A stretch of 64,000 nucleotides of DNA from Marinobacter sp. SS13-12 (lineage in GTDB: Bacteria > Pseudomonadota > Gammaproteobacteria > Pseudomonadales > Oleiphilaceae), in NCBI RefSeq assembly GCF_030227115.1, contig NZ_JASSUA010000001.1, positions 1,612,001 to 1,676,000 of the forward strand, written 5' to 3'. Positions 61,448 to 64,000 of this stretch are shown in pieces. Each line of letters begins with the position of its first letter. Position 1 is the first letter of the stretch. The notes below the pieces were generated by a model that worked only from the letters and a program-made list of their open reading frames with translations, ran no database searches and was not told where the DNA came from. Made by a program: the position numbers and the translations under genes.

Positions 61448-61635
61448 ATGCGAGGACAAGGTAGGTTGGTTGTGCTCGGTTTTCCCCACGATATTGTTCA
61501 ACGCGGTCTTAACCGTCAGCCGGTGTTTGTCGAGCGCCGTGAATTGGAGCACTACCTGGCGAACCTTCAGGAATGGAAAAGGTCTATGAGCTGGAGGTGT
61601 TCAGCTACTGCCTGATGACGAACCAAGTTGAATAA
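61448..61635 (+). pseudogene. Truncated, frameshifted REP-associated tyrosine transposase (RAYT, Y1_Tnp)
   Basis: AAGGAG precedes the ATG. The frame reads GFPHDIVQRGLNRQPVFVERRELEHYLANLQEWK, the usual RAYT start (PHHVxQRGNNRQPVFFxxxD), then shifts by one base into VYELEVFSYCLMTNQVE and stops. The catalytic HUH motif, normally NHVH after YCLM, reads NQVE, and the following two thirds including the catalytic Tyr are gone. It is a dead fragment. Confidence 0.88.
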
Positions 61636-61678
61636 CCGCACAACAACCGTGACAGATGTATTTTCTAGAGTCAGGTTT

Positions 61679-62632
61679 TTACCCAGCTTTGCCCGGATCA
61701 AGCACCGGTTCAATGAGTTCAACCCGATCTTCAAAACTGGCAATCCACCATCGCAACATCAGGTTATTGGGTACGGTGGCCGTCAGCAAGAAGTGGTCAT
61801 CCCCCTCGGGAGCAATGTGCTGATCATCGCTGATTGGCATTTCTTTTACGTGGAGCCCTGCGGTGTTCTCGAATCTGAGCTTCACACGAATGGGATCTCC
61901 CGTTGTCACTCCGAATGCTCCGCTTTTTATGTAGCTGTCGATATCGAAAGCTTCGAGATTGCGTGCTGGAATTCCATGCTGCTCAACCTCTGTAAATCGG
62001 TGTACTGCAAGCTGGACGGGGTCTTCATACGACCAGAGCGTGCCTACCACATAAAACGTTTGTCGGCTGGACACGAGCGCAAGCGGGTTTACTGTGAGCT
62101 GCTTGGGTTCCAGATCCTGCCGACCCTGGTACCAACCTTCGAACTGCACCCCCTGTAGCAATGCCGTGTGTATGGTTTCTAGCACAACTGGATCTATCGT
62201 CGGGGGTAAGGTCGGCATCCAGTCCGGTATGACTCTCACTTTATCCCGCCATTCGGAAAGTCCATTAGGTTGAGCATCCAGAACTGCATCGGCTCGGCTA
62301 AACCAGGGCATAAGTTGCTCTTTTGCGGTCAGCGGTAGGAGGTGTGCCGTGTGCTGGTTTAAAAGCGAGAACGCCAAGGCCACTGGTGGCGTCATTGCCG
62401 GAAGATCGAACACATAGTCCTTGGGATAGTACCAACTGAAAGGGCGTTGCTCTTCATCACACAGCAATGGAAAGCGTCGGCTGGCATCCTGGAGATCACG
62501 CTGCAATGAGCGCAGGCCAATTCTATATCCTTGTTCAGCCAGTTTGCTTTGAAGTGTTAGCGCGTCAATTTTCCTGGGTGATCTGGGTATCAGCCGGAGC
62601 ATTTCCAGCCAACGCATAGCGACATCGCTCAT
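61679..62632 (-). CDS. WYL-domain transcriptional regulator
   Basis: 317 aa. The N-terminal winged helix (AMRWLEMLRLIPRSPRKIDALTLQSKLAEQGYRIGLRSLQRDLQDASRRFPLLCDE) is followed by a WYL domain (VQFEGWYQGRQDLEPKQLTVNPLALVSSRQTFYVVGTLWSYEDPVQLAVHRFTEVEQ) and a C-terminal WCX-like part. WYL regulators of this size control phage-defence loci. It is divergent from the FtsZ-like gene, with 136 bp between the starts, which makes that operon its likely target. Confidence 0.87.
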   Translation of the reverse strand: MSDVAMRWLEMLRLIPRSPRKIDALTLQSKLAEQGYRIGLRSLQRDLQDASRRFPLLCDEEQRPFSWYYPKDYVFDLPAMTPPVALAFSLLNQHTAHLLPLTAKEQLMPWFSRADAVLDAQPNGLSEWRDKVRVIPDWMPTLPPTIDPVVLETIHTALLQGVQFEGWYQGRQDLEPKQLTVNPLALVSSRQTFYVVGTLWSYEDPVQLAVHRFTEVEQHGIPARNLEAFDIDSYIKSGAFGVTTGDPIRVKLRFENTAGLHVKEMPISDDQHIAPEGDDHFLLTATVPNNLMLRWWIASFEDRVELIEPVLDPGKAG

Positions 62633-62768
62633 GCATGCCTCATATCTGATTTGAATATGTTCGGGTTATCGCGGCCGAGCAGGCGACAGAATTTGTCGCC
62701 AATGCCGGGAGAATAGCCCATGAATCGGCTATGACAAGCCGAGCATGGTGTTCACTGCGGAGGTTGTG

Positions 62769-63758
62769 ATGAGTGGAATGCTCAGAATCGTTGGGATTGA
62801 CAGCTTTGGGGCCGGCATTATTGACACGTTGGTTCTCAATGGCGTCAGCAAAGAGGACTGTGTGCTTCTGACAATTGATCGTATGACTGCTCGGGAGTCG
62901 GAGGCAGGAAAGGTCGTTCAAGTGGGCGAAGAAGAGCTCTCTGAACTCGGAGAACTCGACGGTCGCGCGGAACCGAGCGAAAACGTTTTAAGGGTGAAAC
63001 AACGTGTTGAAAAGGCATTTGGTGGAGCAGAACTTCTGGTGATCGTCGGGGCACTGGGAGAAAAAGCTTCAACCAAATTGTCGCTTCTCGCTGCATCTGT
63101 GGCCAGCGAAGTGCCCGCTACAACTTTGGCACTTGTGAGTACGCCTTTCAGTTTTGAAGACGCCAGTCTCCATGAGGAAACGGAAGTCGCGCTGCAACGA
63201 CTTGAGGGATTGGTAAATTCAATGGTTGTGATGGCCAATGCCGACATCACTTGGCGGTCATGTACGAAAATTCGCATGATGGAAGTTCTCAATGCTAGTT
63301 CAGCCGTAATGGCGAATGTGGTTAAGGGAATTTGTGACATTACAAATAGCCATGGCCTGATCAACGCCGATTTTTCGAAGGTTCGGACGGTTCTGAGCCA
63401 TAGAGGATTTTCCGCAGTGGGAGTTGGTAAGGCTGAAGGTGAAAACAGTCTTGAGTCCGCGCTATACCAAGCGGTTACGCATCCGATGCTCAGTCTATGC
63501 GATCTCAGCTCGGCCCAGGGGTTGATCGTACACGTTGCGGCTGGGCCTGATTTCAGTATTGGCGGGCTCGAATCGATCGATGCTTTTGTGAACAAGATTG
63601 TGGGAGATAAAGCGACGGTGATCCTGGGGCTGGCACTAGGCCACCAACCATCCAACTCGGTGACTGCTATGATTCTTGGGATGGGGATGGCAACCGTGGC
63701 GAAACCCAGGTTGGGCTCAAGATTTTCTTGTACGCTTCGGTTTGGAATGGCTTTTTGA
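62769..63758 (+). CDS. Divergent FtsZ-like protein with degenerate GTPase motifs
   Basis: 329 aa from the ATG at 62769 (GGAGG five bases before). Alignment by eye to FtsZ follows its order: LRIVGIDSFGAGIIDTL (G-loop), a helix with RVEKAFGGAELLVIVGALGEKASTKLSLLAA (93-108) where the tubulin signature GGGTGTG should be, TPFSFE (125-130), VVKGICDITNSHGLINADFSKVRTVLS (T7 loop), GVGKAEGENSLESALYQAVTHPML and LIVHVAAGPDFSIGGLE. The signature glycines are lost and the catalytic T7 Asp (D212 of E. coli FtsZ) is Lys204. It ends soon after the core, without the FtsZ tail that binds partners. It is a paralogue in an island, not the cell-division gene. Confidence 0.8.
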   Translation: MSGMLRIVGIDSFGAGIIDTLVLNGVSKEDCVLLTIDRMTARESEAGKVVQVGEEELSELGELDGRAEPSENVLRVKQRVEKAFGGAELLVIVGALGEKASTKLSLLAASVASEVPATTLALVSTPFSFEDASLHEETEVALQRLEGLVNSMVVMANADITWRSCTKIRMMEVLNASSAVMANVVKGICDITNSHGLINADFSKVRTVLSHRGFSAVGVGKAEGENSLESALYQAVTHPMLSLCDLSSAQGLIVHVAAGPDFSIGGLESIDAFVNKIVGDKATVILGLALGHQPSNSVTAMILGMGMATVAKPRLGSRFSCTLRFGMAF

Positions 63759-63808
63759 TCTTTAGATAAAAACACTGCTGGTTAGTGGCCAGTGGCAGCG
63801 GAGGTAGC

Positions 63809-64000
63809 GTGGCGAATACGAAAGGCAACTTCTATGACGTCCAAAGAAATATGGCAGAAAGGCAAGAGGCCGTAGCATTCAGGCTCATGGATTGTGCTTG
63901 TGAACAATGGCTCAATGCCGAGATTCGAGCAATTTTAAATTCACCGGATACGACGAGCCTTAAAAGTAAAAAGGGAGACTATGCTATCGGCGAAGAAGGT
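63809..64000 (+). CDS. Hypothetical protein, 5' part only
   Basis: GTG start with GGAGG five bases upstream, 50 bp after the FtsZ-like stop. The 64 codons present read VANTKGNFYDVQRNMAERQEAVAFRLMDCACEQWLNAEIRAILNSPDT, helical and hydrophilic, with no family I recognise. The spacing suggests that it belongs to the FtsZ-like operon and may be its partner. The frame continues past the window end. Confidence 0.7.
   Translation, partial: MANTKGNFYDVQRNMAERQEAVAFRLMDCACEQWLNAEIRAILNSPDTTSLKSKKGDYAIGEEG

Noticed and set aside
62769..63758. Calling this gene ftsZ.
   Set aside because: The tubulin signature and T7 Asp are lost, the C-terminal tail is missing, and the gene is not in a division-cell-wall cluster.
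1..64000. CRISPR arrays, tRNA or rRNA genes, intact insertion sequences, prophage or integrase.
   Set aside because: No evenly spaced identical repeats, cloverleaf sequences, or full transposase/integrase genes were seen. Only one truncated RAYT is present.

Overview
The window looks like a chromosome segment of a marine gammaproteobacterium, most likely Marinobacter or a close relative. This is inferred from gene order and families, not from a search. The pointers are a metK / ArsR-methyltransferase / tkt-epd-pgk-fba block of the pseudomonad-Marinobacter type, an AlkB alkane hydroxylase, CbpA-CbpM, a DUF6160-type surface protein and generally GC-rich coding DNA. No tRNA, rRNA, CRISPR array or intact insertion sequence was seen.

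Layout. 1-1.5 kb: end of an amino-acid ABC uptake operon (binding protein, permease). 1.6-6.9 kb: S-adenosylmethionine cycle (metK, ahcY, metF) with a SahR-type regulator and two matching palindromic operators. 7.1-12.6 kb: tkt, epd, pgk, fba. 12.6-17.5 kb: a six-hairpin glycosidase-like protein, a VTT/DedA membrane protein, cbpA-cbpM and a 56-residue protein. 17.5-21.9 kb: a little-known module of two DUF5666 lipoproteins around two DUF6502-type proteins, with three copies of a TGGGA-N6-TCCCA operator. 21.9-34.6 kb: mixed housekeeping and envelope genes, including an unusual pseudo-phosphoesterase/glycosyltransferase fusion, and alkB with a GntR regulator and operator. 34.6-38.4 kb: lutABC plus an EamA permease. 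38.5-39.2 kb: comEA and, upstream on the same strand, an unannotated CsrB/RsmZ-like sRNA with 13 GGA motifs and a Gac box. 39.2-51.8 kb: urea use by urea carboxylase, allophanate hydrolase, a GntR regulator and the UrtABCDE transporter behind a sigma-54 promoter. 51.8-52.4 kb: a decayed ureG and a possible ureJ remnant, suggesting that urease was lost here and the carboxylase route is what remains.

52.6-64 kb is an accessory, more AT-rich island with features of a defence island: NERD, WYL-BRCT, FRG-domain and nucleoid-associated (NA37) proteins, the last overlapping a membrane protein gene, then a PD-(D/E)XK-like protein, a broken REP-associated transposase, a WYL regulator and, divergent from it, a degenerate FtsZ-like protein followed by a gene cut by the window end.

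Two signals stand out from the gene list. First, five intergenic elements (4.1, 4.4, 11.4, 17.2 and 40.2 kb) share a conserved core of two small hairpins with ANGGA loops, closed by a long stem of 20-28 bp whose sequence differs in each copy yet remains self-complementary. The loops resemble CsrA/RsmA targets, and the same window encodes a CsrB-type sponge RNA. Second, the FtsZ-like/WYL locus and the NA37/membrane-protein pair are candidate undescribed systems of the island.
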